Assembly (NCBI GenBank): GCA_009363875.1
Contig: CM018683.1
Coordinates: forward strand, 43,421,815-43,485,814
Direction: 5' to 3'
DNA: 64,000 nucleotides
Origin: Mikania micrantha
Taxonomy: Eukaryota > Streptophyta > Magnoliopsida > Asterales > Asteraceae
In this document: piece after piece, positions 1 through 10,312 of the stretch
Position numbering within the stretch: the stretch's first letter is position 1
Layout of the letters: every line of letters begins with the position of its first letter
Made by a program: the position numbers and the translations under genes
The notes under the pieces: generated by a model
Database searches by the model: none
What the model was told of the DNA's origin: nothing
What the model saw: the letters and a program-made list of their open reading frames with translations, nothing else

Positions 1-591
1 AAAATAAACAAGGGAAAAAGAGAGAGAGAAATGCTCTTGAGTTTGAGAGATAAAGGTAGTCTTGCATGTAGCTTACTTGTATGTGTATATAAGCATCATT
101 TTAATATATTGGGAGGGGTTTATGGCAGCCCCTAAAAGCTGAAAATTCTGCCCCAATGGAAGGGCTTGCTTGCCATAATTTCCAACCCATTTGTTTTAAA
201 TTAATACCCAAAATAAATTTGTAACACTTACAAAATTATATTGTATTTACAACTAACTTTAACATGACACTAATTAAAACCAATTTAATTAATTTGTAAT
301 ACATTACAAGTAATGTTACATTTTTATAAATGTTACTTAACCATTAAATAACAATTATAAAATTATCTCTCAAAATAAATAAACCCATGTTATTTATTAA
401 TTTCTTAAGTGCATCTTATTTAGAAAACCATTTTTCTAAATGTTCTTAGTGTTGTTTTTATTTAACTGATCAAATCAATAAATAAATATTGCAGGTGTTT
501 GTCTAGCTTGTTATTGGGTATGACCCGACTTGGATCATATCACACTAGCCACATCAATTTAATATGTATCTTGGGCAGACCGATTCCTACA
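1..591 (-). repeat. copia 3' LTR (partial)
   Basis: Bases 1-591 repeat 19217-19807 with no difference I can see. The inner edge ends in CCTACA on the plus strand, that is TGTAGG on the element strand, followed directly by the polypurine tract. The remaining roughly 390 bases of the LTR lie left of the window. Confidence 0.95.
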
Positions 592-606
592 ATCTCCCAC
601 TTGCAC
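592..606 (-). other. copia polypurine tract
   Basis: On the element strand this reads GTGCAAGTGGGAGAT immediately before the LTR start TGTAGG. This is the classic plus-strand primer sequence of plant Ty1/copia elements and fixes the LTR boundary at 591/592. Confidence 0.9.
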
Positions 607-1208
607 AAGATTCATAGAAGATTGATGCAAGCAGCAAATAACGCCTAGCAACGGTTTGCTACTCCTAATGTATATGACTAAGTGCCATTCAATAACATCA
701 TCCTCTTCAAGTACCTTACTTGAATATGATTTAGGTGAATCAATCATTTATCCTTTTGTTGCTGATGTCATGTTAAATCCTGGAGACATAGAGTTGTCAT
801 TCTCCGATGATTTAACTTAAACAGGCCTTAGACATCTTACTCTCAACGAATAAGAGGAACAAATTCCATCTTGACTACATACGTCTCTCACAATCACCTT
901 GTATCATACCTGAACTCAGCCTTATGTACTGCCATGTTTCAGAACAGCAAAGTACTAAGTCAAAGTACAATACTTGGTGAATATCAAGACCCAATATGTA
1001 TCTCAGGTCTGAGGACATAATGATATTCGCCTTTACTCAATATTTCTTATGACTAATCACAAAGATTCCATGAAGAAATATTTGAGAGCGGGCCAGTCCT
1101 ATATCTATATCCCATAGATATCAATGAACCTTGGCAGCAACCTCTTGCTCTATATTCATACCTTGTGAATATCAACCAATCCAAGTTTATAATAGTCTTA
1201 CATTCATA
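592..1208 (-). other. copia 3' untranslated region, distal part
   Basis: This 617-base noncoding stretch lies between the polypurine tract and the chromovirus insertion point. No credible ORF is present. It is continuous with 13212-13357 once the nested element and one target copy are ignored. Confidence 0.8.
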
Positions 1209-1213
1209 GTTGT
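1209..1213. other. target site duplication GTTGT, left copy
   Basis: GTTGT immediately precedes the chromovirus LTR start TGTGACAATCC and recurs at 13207-13211 directly after the right LTR end. A perfect 5-bp duplication is expected for a gypsy integrase and shows a clean insertion. Confidence 0.93.
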
Positions 1214-1265
1214 TGTGACAATCCGACTTTTTGGACTAACTCTGTTAACTGAAAATGATGATATC

Positions 1266-1565
1266 ACAGGCCCAACAGAGCCAATGTAGGCCCAATAAGA
1301 CCATTTTAGGTCCAATAGAAACAAGGAAGGCCACTGAGGCCCAAGTAGACCCATTAAGGCCCAAGAAGGCCCAGTAAGGCCAAAGGTTGGCCCAATAAGC
1401 CACGGGAGGCCCAGTAAGGTTCAATAAGGTCAAGTGAGGCCCAATGAAAACAAAGTAGGCCCAGGGAAGGCCCAATAAGGCCAAGGAAGGCCCAATGAGA
1501 TCCAATTGTATCTGAGAGGCCCAATTGGGTTAACCTAGCCCAATAATGTCTCAATTGGCCCAATT
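1266..1565 (+). repeat. GGCCCA motif array (degenerate 10-bp repeat) in LTR U3
   Basis: Exact GGCCCA occurs at about 1269, 1289, 1338, 1358, 1368, 1389, 1408, 1438, 1458, 1469, 1489, 1518 and 1557. Spacings are 20, 49, 20, 10, 21, 19, 30, 20, 11, 20, 29 and 39, close to multiples of 10. The unit consensus is near AGGCCCAATA. The same array is present in the 3' LTR at about 10365-10664. GGCCCA is the reverse of TGGGCC, the site II core bound by plant TCP factors; a regulatory role is inference. Confidence 0.85.
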
Positions 1566-2933
1566 TGTAATACATTGGGAATTTAGTTTAGTTTTATTAG
1601 CCGAAAACTAAGAAAATCATAGGAGATCAAATTAGAAGTATTGGAATTAGTCTAAGAGGGTTCAAAATGTTAGAAATTACAAGCATTAGATTTGTAATCA
1701 TCTAGAAAGAACAATTTTGACTTTTAAGTCAAAATTCGTTCATATGGTTTGGGGGAAAATCGAAATTGGATCCTAAAACAAATTATGGGTGGATTGAATC
1801 AATTGTAACAGTCACATTGATGATTACCATCATCAATTCGGAGTTTATTACATGAATTATGGTCGAATTAAACCAGGAATAACTCCTATAGTCGTAACCG
1901 TCATTTGGAATCATGGGGAATATATAATTCGACTATAAACGCACAAATTGGACTTCCAGAACTCTAAATCGGCATATTTAGAAGCTTTTCCCTACAGCAA
2001 TTCGAATTATCAAGCAGCCAGAAGAGGATTTTGGGTTGGAAGACGATCGTGGTTCAAGTGCAAATCGGTTTCCGGCAATTCATTATCAAAACAAGTAAGT
2101 TTTTAATCCTTACCACTCTAAAAGACCCGACTAAAGATAACCATAGGTTAATTTCAGTTTCTATAATCGGATAAATAGGATTCGATCATTAGGGTTCTTC
2201 GACCTTGAGGATTTGGGGGTTTCTAAGCAAAAGAATACTAGAACTCAATTAAATTACACCATCAGTTTCGAGATACCATCTAAAACGAAGACTTTATGCC
2301 AATTTCTTACAACATTAGCGAATCGAATGACTTCGAGTTCTAGGGTTCTAAGACTAAACTGTTTTGGGGGTTATCGATTAAACAAGTTTAAAAATAAAAT
2401 TGAATGTTATCAGTAGTTTCAGAAGGTTCCGATGAAGCTTAACCCTATTTTAATTCGTGCTTTAAATCACAGATTGGGTGGATCGGTTATTAGGGTTCAT
2501 AGGATGAAAACGTTCTTGAGTTTTGATACAAATAGATACGATTATCAAATTTGATTGAATAGACAGGTTCGAAATGTCTATGTTGATGAAAACCCTATGA
2601 TTTTAGAAATTATCATGAGCGAATTTAATCGATTTGAACAGGATGTTTGGATATCCACGTTCGAAACTATGAATATCATGAATGGGATCATGTTTTGGGT
2701 TGATAATCAAATTAAAACCATCCATAGGTTCGGTTGGATCCCAGAAACAAAACCCCATAGGTTTAGGTTCGATTGGATGCACATCAAAAGGTTAATTTGG
2801 GGTTAATGGTTCGGCAATTAGAAAAAGGGGGAACCGGCTAAGTTGTAATTAAAACTATTTAAGTTTGAATCTTGTAACAAATGTGTCATCAGATTAGATG
2901 GTTTGTGCGTGTGTAGGTTGGGTTGGAGGTCGC

Positions 2934-2947
2934 GGGTTCGAGCCCGG
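2934..2947 (+). other. tRNA-like pol III B-box in LTR
   Basis: GGTTCGAGCCC at 2935-2945 matches the pol III internal B-box GGTTCGANNCC, and it lies in a tRNA T-arm-like context (GCGGGTTCGAGCCCGGCC). The 3' LTR copy is at 12034-12044. I do not see a convincing A-box or a complete tRNA fold, so this is probably a tRNA- or SINE-derived piece fixed in the LTR. Confidence 0.45.
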
Positions 2948-4140
2948 CCCCCAACAGTTTTGGGTTTTTGGCAATTGTTTTAGTAATTGGCCCATATCTT
3001 TCTCGTTTTAAATCCGATTTAATCCGTTCAAGTTGCGTTGGAACCGTAACGAGAATACGAACGTATTAGAATGATAAAATTCATATTTTAATCCAAAAAC
3101 GAAATCGCGTATAACTACGGTTATTTAAATAAAATCAAATACGATTTTATTTAAACGATTTCAAAAGCACGCGTACGATTGTATGCACATTTCTGACACT
3201 TTAGTATACGTGTGTTGACACGTATGTGATTTCAAGCACAAAACGATAATCCGAATAACACTAAGTTATTGTTTAAACACAGATCCTTTGTAAGAGGATT
3301 CTCTACACGATTTCACGCGTATTGATCATTCTGCTAAAATCAAAGGTGCGTACACGGCCCCTTTCTTATTTTAAACTGTTTTGGGGGAGAAAACATGTGC
3401 AACAAACTGTTTTTAGATACATATCACTTGCATGAGTTAGCTGTTTACATTATGTGAAAACATATCAACTTGAAAGTCCTTACACACCTCGAACCGTTTA
3501 GTTTGCTGTAATGCAAAGCGTGGTAGTTGGAAATAGATCTATTAGGTTTGACAAACCTCACCTGGTAGATGGGATCTACGCAGGTGTTTGACTGACCAAA
3601 CACAATCTTACTATTGTTGTGATAGACAATAGTGGCAAGGCGAAAACATGCTATAGCATGGCAATCCGTCAGCTTCGGTGTCGAACACTTATGTAAATAG
3701 TTTATATGACTAGCTATCATGACTGTGCATGTGTGATTATGTTATCTACAATCTTGTTATTCAAACTGTTGTTTTGAACATTGTGAATGCTTAAAACCTG
3801 TGTTATGCACCAACCTTTGTGTTGACTTGATTTACATGTTTTCTCAGGACGCTAAGGCGCGCATTAAAGATGGCATGGACTAGGAGATAGAGTCGCATGC
3901 ATTTTTAAACATTTTGGATATTTGAATTTGAACATTTAAGTATTGTGTTTTGTAATGTTTACTTTACAACTGTTATTGGTTTTAAACGCTTCCGCAATTT
4001 TTATAAACTCTGATGTTATATTTAAAGACCAAAGTATGTTTTGAAATTCATATAGAGGTCTTTGCTATGTCTAATGATCTGAGATCCTGGTTTGTCACGT
4101 TCCCAAACGGTATGATTCCGTTAGTTGAAAATTGGGGGTG

Positions 4141-4287
4141 GCGAACTAGGTTTGCATTTGTAGGCCTAGACTATGACTGTTAGACATTAGACACACATGT
4201 TTACACATACTGCTTAGAAATTACATATGACATTATGTAATTGATTTGCTTACGCATCGCACTTACATATGGTATTATGTAACAGGC
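4141..4287 (+). other. Tekay leader with primer-binding-site region
   Basis: This is the stretch between the 5' LTR and the first ORF. The sequence at the LTR edge is TGGCGAACTAGG, which begins like a primer-binding site but does not match the initiator-Met tRNA type TGGTATCAGAGC. The LTR end itself appears shortened by five bases, so the junction may have been altered by a small deletion between TG repeats. Confidence 0.5.
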
Positions 4288-4902
4288 ATGGCATCATCAT
4301 CGGTACCTTATATTATTATTGATGATTCCGAGGACGAGGAGCCGATAGTTCCGGCACCACCGTCATCACCACCACCACCTATTCCATCACCTCCACCATA
4401 TGAGCAGGATGACTCAGATCCGGAGGAGGATCCGGACGAGGACCCGGAGGAGGATCCGGACGAGGATCCGGACGAGGATCCAGAGGAGGAGTCAGAGGAG
4501 GGCATTCAGCAGATCCCTGCTGAGGGACCTTCTACACATTCACCACCAGTACTAGATGCTCCTGAGCCTAAGAGGCAAAGGACGGACGCCGAGGAGATCG
4601 CCAAACTGCGCGAGGATCTGGAGGTAGCAGAAGATAGGATAGCACAGAGATCTCAGGAATTATGGGATGCTATTGAGAGGCAGGATAATCTTGCCCATCT
4701 GGTTCATGATATGCGTGATGAGATGATCAATTTGATTGGTCGTCTAGAAGAGTCAGAGCACCGAGAGGAGATCTTGGCGGGCAGGGTTGAAGCTTTGGAG
4801 GATTTAGTGGCCTCTGAGAATGAGGAACATGATGAGGATGAGGAGGAGGAACCAGCACCAGTTGTTGAGTCCGATCCTGAATCCACTGTCGAGGACGATT
4901 GA
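4288..4902 (+). CDS. Acidic proline-rich coiled-coil protein encoded ahead of gag
   Basis: The product has about 204 residues from the ATG at 4288, which follows noncoding leader; an in-frame ATG at 4246 is possible but lies in untidy sequence. The N-terminal third is Ser/Pro-rich and then turns into a run of Asp/Glu-Pro repeats. The middle (from roughly residue 95 to 190) is a heptad-like Glu/Lys/Arg/Leu helix that should form a coiled coil, and the tail is acidic again. I recognise no enzyme motif. An extra ORF between the LTR and gag is seen in some Tekay-type elements of Asteraceae, but its role is not known to me. It is intact although the downstream gag-pol is broken. It could act as a structural or nuclear-targeting accessory; that is a guess. 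Confidence 0.7.
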   Translation: MASSSVPYIIIDDSEDEEPIVPAPPSSPPPPIPSPPPYEQDDSDPEEDPDEDPEEDPDEDPDEDPEEESEEGIQQIPAEGPSTHSPPVLDAPEPKRQRTDAEEIAKLREDLEVAEDRIAQRSQELWDAIERQDNLAHLVHDMRDEMINLIGRLEESEHREEILAGRVEALEDLVASENEEHDEDEEEEPAPVVESDPESTVEDD

Positions 4903-5152
4903 TTTTCTTTTCTTTTCTTTCTTGTTTTGTTTAAACTTATTAGGAACGGGTTGTGTTCCTACATTAGTAGTTTGAAAAGTATGTTTCATTTCAAAAGTAT
5001 TGTACTCAAAGAAAGTTTCTATCTATTGAAGAGTTATTATTTATTTCCAACAATTGTGTTGATTTATATTACCTGTTGTGTTTTTTGTTTTACCTACACA
5101 TGTCAAATTTGATTTTGAATACGCGCTAACATTTCTTGTAAATAGGAAACAA

Positions 5153-8100
5153 ATGGCTGAGGGAAACGTTCACATGACAGTCGCTGAGCTCAACGAGCTA
5201 ATTAACAACAGAGTCGCTGAGGCAATCGCACAGTATGCACAGACACACAACACAGGACCACAGGGTCCAGCTGGGGGATTGGTTAATCCACAAGTCTGCA
5301 CGTTCAAGATGTTCTTGGACTGTAAACCACACAATTTCAAAGGGTCGGAGGGGGCCATTGGACTCCTTCGGTGGATTGAAAAGGCTGAGTCGGTGTTTGA
5401 AATGTGCAACTGCCCAACGAGAGCAAGGTGAAGTTTGCAACGGGAACATTGGAGGGTCCAGCATTAACCTGGTGGAACTCGAATGTCCAGACTCTGGGAT
5501 TGGGTGAGGCAAATGCCTTGACATGGAACAACTTCAAAACTTTACTGCAAGAGGAGTATTGTCCTCGCAGTGAGATGCAGAAGCTGGAAGAAGAATATTG
5601 GCACCTCAAGATGGAGGGGTCAAATATTGAAGAGTACACAACCAGGTCACATGAGTTGGCCAGACTGCTACCACACATGGCTACTCCAGCCAGCAAGTGG
5701 ATTGAAAGATACATTGGAGGACTAGTGCCTCAGATTCAGGGGTTGGTTACTTCAGCGAATCCCACCACCATCCAACAAGCTGTTCGTTTAGCGCATCAGC
5801 TTACTGACCAGGCAGTGTTACAGGGGACCCTACCTAAACGAACATCTGCTACCAAGGTGGGAGATCATAAAAGAAAGTGGGAAGGTAACAACTCTAAGGG
5901 TCACAACCAACAATCATATCAGCAGAATCGGAAACAAGACTCAAACAAGTCTTATCATGGTTCAAGCAGTGGTCAGCAATCATCATCATCGGGGGGTTAT
6001 ATTGGCAAACACCCCAAGTGCAACAGGTGTGGTTACCATCATGCAGGTAACCAATGTGAGAGAGCTAAGTGCCAGAGGTGTGGCAAGATTGGGCATGCGG
6101 CTAAGGATTGTCGCGGGGAGCTACAGAACAACAACAACCAGAACAATAACCAGAACAACGCTCAGAAGGGTTGTTTTGAGTGTGGCAAAATGGGGCATTT
6201 TAAGAAAGATTGCCCACAGCTCAAGAAAGGCGGGGACAATAATGCCAATGGCAATGGAAATGGCAACGGTAATGGAAATGACACCAATAACAACAACAAC
6301 AATAACAACCACAACAACAACAATGGTGCTAGAGGCAGGGCGTTTGTGATTGGAGGACGTCAAGCGCGGGAGGATCCCAACATTGTCACGGGTACGTTCC
6401 TCTTAAATAATCACTATGCCTCTATGTTATTTGACACTGGTGCCGATCGGAGTTTTGTATCTAGTTCACTTGCTAAGTTGCTAAATGTTAGTCCCACTGC
6501 CTTAGATAGTCCATACACTGTGGAATTAGCTGATGGTAAGTTGATAGTAGTGGAAAATATCTTTAAGGGATGTATCCTTGATGTGATGGGTCAAACATTA
6601 GAGATTGATCTTATGCCTATCGCTTTAGGCAGTTTTGATGTAGTCATTGGCATGGACTGGTTGTCCAAGAACCAGGCTGAAATCGTATGCCATGAAAAGA
6701 TTGTTCGCATACCTCTTCCGCAGGGAGAGACATTATATGTACAAGGCGAGAAGAGCAGTACGCCACTGCGTCTCATATCTTGTATGAAAGCACACAAGTG
6801 TCTACGTAAGGGTCATACGGCAGTTATAGCCCTTATAACTGAAAGGCCGGTAGCTGAGAAGAAGCTTGAAGATATACCTGTAGTTTGTGAATTTCCGGAG
6901 GTATTTCCAGAAGACTTGCCGGGATTACCGCCTATCAGACAGGTGGAATTCCGAATCGACCTTACACCAGATGCAGCACCGATAGCTAGGGCGCCTTATC
7001 GACTTGCACCGTCAGAAATGCAAGAGTTATCCACACAATTGCAAGAGTTGCTGGATAAGGGTTTCATACGACCTAGTTTTTCACCGTGGGGAGCTCCAGT
7101 TTTGTTTGTAAAGAAGAAGGACGGGACTTTCCGTATGTGTATCGATTACCGGGAATTGAATAAAGTTACTATCAAGAACCGGTATCCGTTACCCAGAATT
7201 GACGATCTGTTCGATCAGTTGCAAGGTTCGAGTTACTACTCGAAGATTGATCTCAGGTCGGGTTATCATCAACTAAGAGTTCAGGAGGAGGATATTCCGA
7301 AGACAGCATTCAGGTGACGATATGGCCATTATGAGTTCTTGGTCATGCCATTTGGGTTGACAAACGCTCCAGCTGTATTCATGGATCTCATGAATCATGT
7401 TTGTAAACCTTATCTTGATAAGTTTGTCATTGTTTTCATTGATGACATTCTCATCTATTCACAGTCTGAGGAGGAACACGCTGAACATCTTCGATTACTG
7501 CTAGAATTATTGAAACAGGAACAATTGTACGCTAAGTTCTCGAAATGTGATTTCTGGATGCGAGAAGTACAATTCTTGGGGCATATAGTTAATGAAAAGG
7601 GTATACATGTTGATCCAGCGAAGATTGAAGCGATTAAGAATTGGGAAGCACCAAAGACTCCTACCGAGGTACGAAAATTCCTTGGTTTGGCGGGTTATTA
7701 TCGACGATTCATTGAGGGTTTCTCAAAGATCGCTCAACCACTTACAGCTCTTACGCATAAGGGAACAAAGTATAACTGGACGGATAAACAGGAAGCTGCA
7801 TTCCAGTTATTGAAACAGAAACTTTGCAGCGCACCGATTCTGTCCTTACCGGAAGGGACGGAAGACTTTGTGGTGTATTGTGATGCATCTGCACAAGGTT
7901 TGGGATGTGTGTTGATGCAACGTGATAAAGTGATCGCTTATGCTTCCAGACAACTACGAACACACGAAAAGAATTACACTACTCATGACTTGGAGTTAGG
8001 AGCAGTGGTTTTTGCCTTGAAGATTTGGAGGCATTATCTGTATGGAACTAAGTGTACTATTTACACTGATCATAAGAGTTTGCAACATATCTTTGATCAG

Positions 8101-9722
8101 AAGGAGCTTAATATGAGGCAACGACGATGGGTTGAGTTGTTGAACGATTATGAGTGTGCGATTAAGTATCACCCGGGAAAGGCTAATGTGGTAGCCGATG
8201 CTTTAAGCAGAAAGGAAACTTCAACAAGACGGGTTCGCGCACTTATGATGACGATACATACTGACTTACCTGACAAGGTACGCAGTGCTCAGATCGAGGC
8301 CTTGAAAACAGAAAACTTGGTACAGGAATCTCTACGCGGGATGGAAACACAGTTGGATGTCAAATCTGATGGAATTCGTTATTTCATTGATCGACTTTGG
8401 ATACCTTTGTATGGAGACTTAAGGGAACTCGTGATGGATGAAGCACACAAGTCCAAGTATTCAATCCATCCGGGATCAGACAAGATGTACCATGACTTGA
8501 AGGCACTGTATTGGTGGCCTCACATGAAAGCTGATATTGCTAAGTACGTTAGCAAATGTTTGACTTGTTCGAAAGTCAAAGTTGAATACCAGAAGCCATC
8601 TGGTTTACTGCAACAACCAGAGATACCGATGTGGAAGTGGGAACAGATTTCAATGGATTTTATTACTAAGTTACCCCGTACACCGAGCGGTTGTGATACG
8701 ATATGGGTAATTGTCGATCGATTAACGAAATCTGCACACTTCTTAGCAATCAAAGAAACTGACAAGATGGAGAAATTGACTCGCATTTATATCAAGGAAG
8801 TGGTAGCCGGCATGGCGTGCCAATCTCTATTATATCAGATCGGGATGCCCGATTTACTTCCAACTTTTGGAAATCTCTTCATAAGTCATTGGGGACTCGC
8901 TTGGATATGAGTACCGCTTATCATCCACAGACCGATGGTCAAAGTGAACGAACGATTCAAACGCTCGAGGATATGTTACGAGCTTGTGTAATTGACTTTG
9001 GTGATAGCTGGGAAAATCATTTACCGTTGGTGGAATTCTCTTACAACAATAGTTATCATACAAGTATTCAAGCAGCACCGCTTGAAGCTTTGTATGGTCG
9101 CAAATGTCGTTCACCGGTTTGCTGGGCTGAAATTGGTGATAGTCAGATAACAGGTCCTGAACTGGTGCACGAGACGACAGAGAAGATTGTTCAAATCCGG
9201 AACCGTATGGCAGCGGCTCGGGATCGCCAGAAGAGTTATGCAGACAAACGTCGCAAGCCGTTGGAATTTCAAGTGGGAGACAGAGTTCTTCTAAAAGTAT
9301 CACATTGGAAAGGTGTGATACGATTCGGCAAGCGCGGAAAGCTTAGTCCACGTTACGTAGGACCTTTTGAGATTCTGAAAAGGATTGGTCCGGTTGCGTA
9401 TCAACTCAAACTACCGGATGAACTCAGTGGAGTTCATGATGTTTTTCATGTGTCGAACTTAAAGAAATGTCTTTCTGACGAGACATTGATTGTACCGTTG
9501 GAAGAAATACAAGTAGATGAACAGTTGCGATTCATTGAAGAACCAGCTGAAATTATGGACCGCGAGGTCAAACAACTGAAGCAAAGCAAGATTCCGATAG
9601 TCAAAGTTCGATGGAATTCAAGACGTGGTCCTGAATTCACATGGGAACGGGAAGACCAAATGATGAAGAAATATCCTCATCTATTCAAAACAGCTAATGC
9701 TAACACTAAGAGAGCACGTTAA
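5153..9722 (+). pseudogene. Tekay chromovirus gag-pol, broken by two frameshifts and one stop
   Basis: The ATG at 5153 opens gag. The frame shifts near 5418 (one base apparently missing), stops at TGA 7315-7317 inside the reverse transcriptase where the family has a Thr, and shifts again near 8807 (one C missing) in the integrase. Visible parts are: gag core to about 5850; three Cys-His knuckles (about 6016-6057, 6070-6111, 6172-6213) with Asn-rich linkers; protease DTG at 6433-6441; reverse transcriptase with FIDD at 7435-7446; RNase H near 7880; integrase HHCC near 8440-8580; an Asp-Asp-35-Glu core (about 8656, 8838, 8945); and a chromodomain at about 9526-9690, which in chromoviruses directs insertion to histone-marked chromatin. 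The stop codon at 9720-9722 closes the gene. Confidence 0.93.
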
Positions 9723-9757
9723 ATTTCGGGACGAAATTTCCTTCAACAAGGGGATGA
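9721..9757 (+). other. Polypurine tract module, upstream copy
   Basis: CGGGACGAAATTTCC is followed by CAACAAGGGGATGACGTGA right after the gag-pol stop. The same module recurs at 10277-10312, directly before the 3' LTR. Only the second copy abuts the present LTR, so this one looks like a relic boundary. Confidence 0.75.
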
Positions 9758-10276
9758 CGTGATGCTTTCACACATCAACACTGCAAATTTCAAACTGTAA
9801 GCACAAACATTTTATTCAATTGATTTTGTTATTAACATTTGTGCTACATTACAATTTATATATTTTATGTGCTACATTTCATATGTTACATGTTATGGTA
9901 GTACATGCATGATTAGTTACACACATTTTGCTATGTGCGGGGGTTACATAGTACATTACACACATTTTGCTATGTGCGAGGGTTACATAGTACAAACAGT
10001 TTCAGACACTCAATATGTGTGAGGTTACACAACACAGTACGATCAAACACAAACAGTCACAGTTAGGTGAACTAACTAGTGTACAAACAGTCACAGTTAG
10101 GTGAACTAACTAGTGTACACGCAAACAGTCACGTTGAACGATCACAATTGAGTTGTGATGTTGCAAGCATTAGACTTTGTGTGTGAGTACACACAAGCAC
10201 ACAGAATGATCAAATCACACTAACACATACGATTTAAACTCGTAAGTAGTTTCCTAACTACTCCTAACACTTGCTA
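9758..10276 (+). repeat. Noncoding tail with two short tandem duplications
   Basis: About 520 bases without a gene. A 39-bp unit containing TTACACACATTTTGCTATG is present twice from 9917 (second copy from 9956). A 34-bp unit beginning AAACAGTCACAGTTAGG is present twice from 10051 and 10085. The stretch lies between two polypurine-tract copies and may be part of an older LTR or a spacer acquired by tandem duplication. Confidence 0.75.
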
Positions 10277-10312
10277 ATTTTCGGGACGAAAATTCCTTCA
10301 ACAAGGGGATGA
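10277..10312 (+). other. Tekay polypurine tract (functional copy)
   Basis: TTTTCGGGACGAAAATTCC and then CAACAAGGGGATGA end exactly at the LTR start TGTGACA. This is the standard 3' end of Tekay/Del internal regions. Confidence 0.88.

Larger units (their letters stand above)
1214..4140 (+). repeat. Tekay-type 5' LTR
   Basis: It starts TGTGACAATCC and is 2927 bases long. It matches the 3' LTR base for base apart from scattered substitutions. It keeps a 38-base block (3285-3322) absent from the 3' LTR, and lacks the last five bases (TGACA) seen at the 3' LTR end, where it runs straight into TGGCGAAC. Allowing for these, both LTRs come to 2932 bases. It contains a GGCCCA motif array near its start and a tRNA-like B-box near 2935. 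Confidence 0.93.

Noticed and set aside
1245..1575. Two overlapping minus-strand frames rich in Gly, Leu and Trp (repeated at 10344-10674)
   Set aside because: They are a by-product of the GGCCCA decamer array in the LTR; no protein family resemblance, and they lie in U3.
2925..2960. Possible tRNA gene
   Set aside because: Only the T-arm and B-box-like part is seen; no acceptor stem, anticodon arm or A-box could be placed.
4308..4505. Minus-strand Ser/Gly-repeat frame
   Set aside because: Exact shadow of the Asp/Glu-Pro repeat of the plus-strand ORF at 4288-4902.
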